This document shows positions 26,761 to 27,232 of a stretch of 27,232 nucleotides of DNA, piece by piece. The stretch comes from a virus. The stretch is from IMG/VR virus record IMGVR_UViG_3300037847_002405, positions 1-27,232 of that record; one strand, written 5' to 3'. Each line of letters begins with the position of its first letter. Within the stretch, counting starts at the first letter, position 1. The notes beneath the pieces are model-generated. The model searched no databases and was not told where the DNA came from. It saw only the letters and a program-made list of their open reading frames with translations. A program made the translations under genes and the position numbers.

Positions 26761-27232
26761 TAGCGGCGTCCATCCGTTCTGACATCAAATCGCAGATCAG
26801 AGTCCAGCCATAATCCGTTCCGTTGCTGGATATTTTGATGATCATCTCCCGAGTTCTGGCTCTGAGATGAAACTGGCCTGTAGTACTGGCTATTGTCGCT
26901 GTATCTAACAGTGTCTCACTGCCCAGCGGAAAGTCCCTGCCCTTAACCTCAAGAGACAGATCAACAGCCGCAGAGTTACCTCTGAAGGTAAAGTCAGGTA
27001 TAACCCTTCTCACCGCCGCAAACTGCTCGCCATCACCCAAGCCAATGCCGCCAGACGCAACAAACGCATTTAGCGGCTCTCCGTCAGCAGTATGACCAAA
27101 CTCATGTATATAAAGATAATTGTCGCTAGTCAGACTGTTTGACGCGGCAATCGGGAACTCTTTGGTTGGCGCATGGATAAACGCCCCACGATCCAGTGTG
27201 CCTATAGACCAGTTATCTTCTAGGTAGTTGTA
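26753..27232 (-). CDS. C-terminal part of a tail-tube-like structural protein (5' truncated)
   Basis: The frame is open to the right edge of the window, so the start is outside; 159 residues are visible. The first part (NYLEDNWSIGTLDRGAFIHA, then NYLYIHEFGHTADGEPLNAF) and the later VASGGIGLGDGEQFAAVRRV, IPDFTFRG fit the C-terminal domain of T7 gp12-type tail tubular proteins: a strand-rich W-S-x-G-T-L-x-R start, HE-G, GDGEQF and V-R-R-V-I-P-D. The ending RARTREMIIKISSNGTDYGW also fits. The family assignment comes from motifs only. A TTG near 27040 is not a real start, because coding sequence continues upstream. Confidence 0.75.
   Translation of the reverse strand, partial: YNYLEDNWSIGTLDRGAFIHAPTKEFPIAASNSLTSDNYLYIHEFGHTADGEPLNAFVASGGIGLGDGEQFAAVRRVIPDFTFRGNSAAVDLSLEVKGRDFPLGSETLLDTATIASTTGQFHLRARTREMIIKISSNGTDYGWTLICDLMSERMDAANA

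Noticed and set aside
1-27232. CRISPR array, insertion sequence, integrase or attachment site
   Set aside because: No regularly spaced repeats of 20-40 bases, no transposase or recombinase motifs, and no tRNA 3'-end duplication were seen.

Overview
The window is part of a double-stranded DNA phage genome, most likely a short-tailed (podovirus-like) phage of aquatic bacteria. I infer this from three things: a dense array of small genes joined by ATGA-type stop/start overlaps, a Twinkle/T7 gp4-like primase-helicase, and a run of late genes (tail-tube-like C-terminus, several glycine/methionine-rich virion proteins and a 2,443-residue polyvalent protein) whose wording I recognise from uncultured marine phage contigs. 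Base composition by eye is near half G+C. No integrase, terminase, portal, capsid or DNA polymerase gene is visible; these would lie outside the window. The host cannot be named from this sequence.

Layout. (1) 1-4248, + strand: small, mostly unrecognised genes, interrupted by a well-formed tRNA-Cys(GCA) at 1226-1299; one gene fuses a Myb/SANT-like helix-turn-helix to a C-terminal membrane segment. (2) 4271-7619, - strand: RusA-like resolvase, an 83-residue protein, a 170-base AT-rich gap, then primase-helicase and three small genes. The gap holds four 15-bp palindromic repeats (consensus CTAGTAA-N-TTACTAG) and an intrinsic terminator that works only on the + strand. (3) 7671-12516, + strand, driven by a good sigma70-like promoter (TTGACA-17-CATGAT) inside the divergent rusA start: a recombination and nucleic-acid-processing operon. 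It encodes a Cas4/RecB-type exonuclease with a Cys cluster, a DUF1071/Sak3-type annealing protein, a small protein with a perfect SSB-type DDIPF tip, a YbcO/DUF1364 nuclease, a tentative NinB-like protein, a Mom-like DNA-modification protein and a second PD-(D/E)XK-like nuclease. (4) 12473-27232, - strand: late genes read right to left from a partial tail-tube-like gene through virion and ejection proteins to a thermonuclease and a small membrane protein.

How it fits together: primase-helicase opens and primes the DNA; exonuclease plus annealing protein form a two-component recombination system; RusA, YbcO and the PD-(D/E)XK protein can resolve or process branched DNA; the Mom-like enzyme could modify adenines against host restriction. 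The right half builds the tail and the proteins ejected with the genome.

The most unusual observation is a second tRNA-like element, tRNA-Gly(UCC), at 11160-11229. It carries all the bacterial glycine identity bases but has a shortened D-arm without GG and a T-loop without U55, and it lies inside the 5' end of the Mom-like reading frame. The palindromic repeat cluster beside the primase gene (operators or origin iterons) is the second strongest lead.
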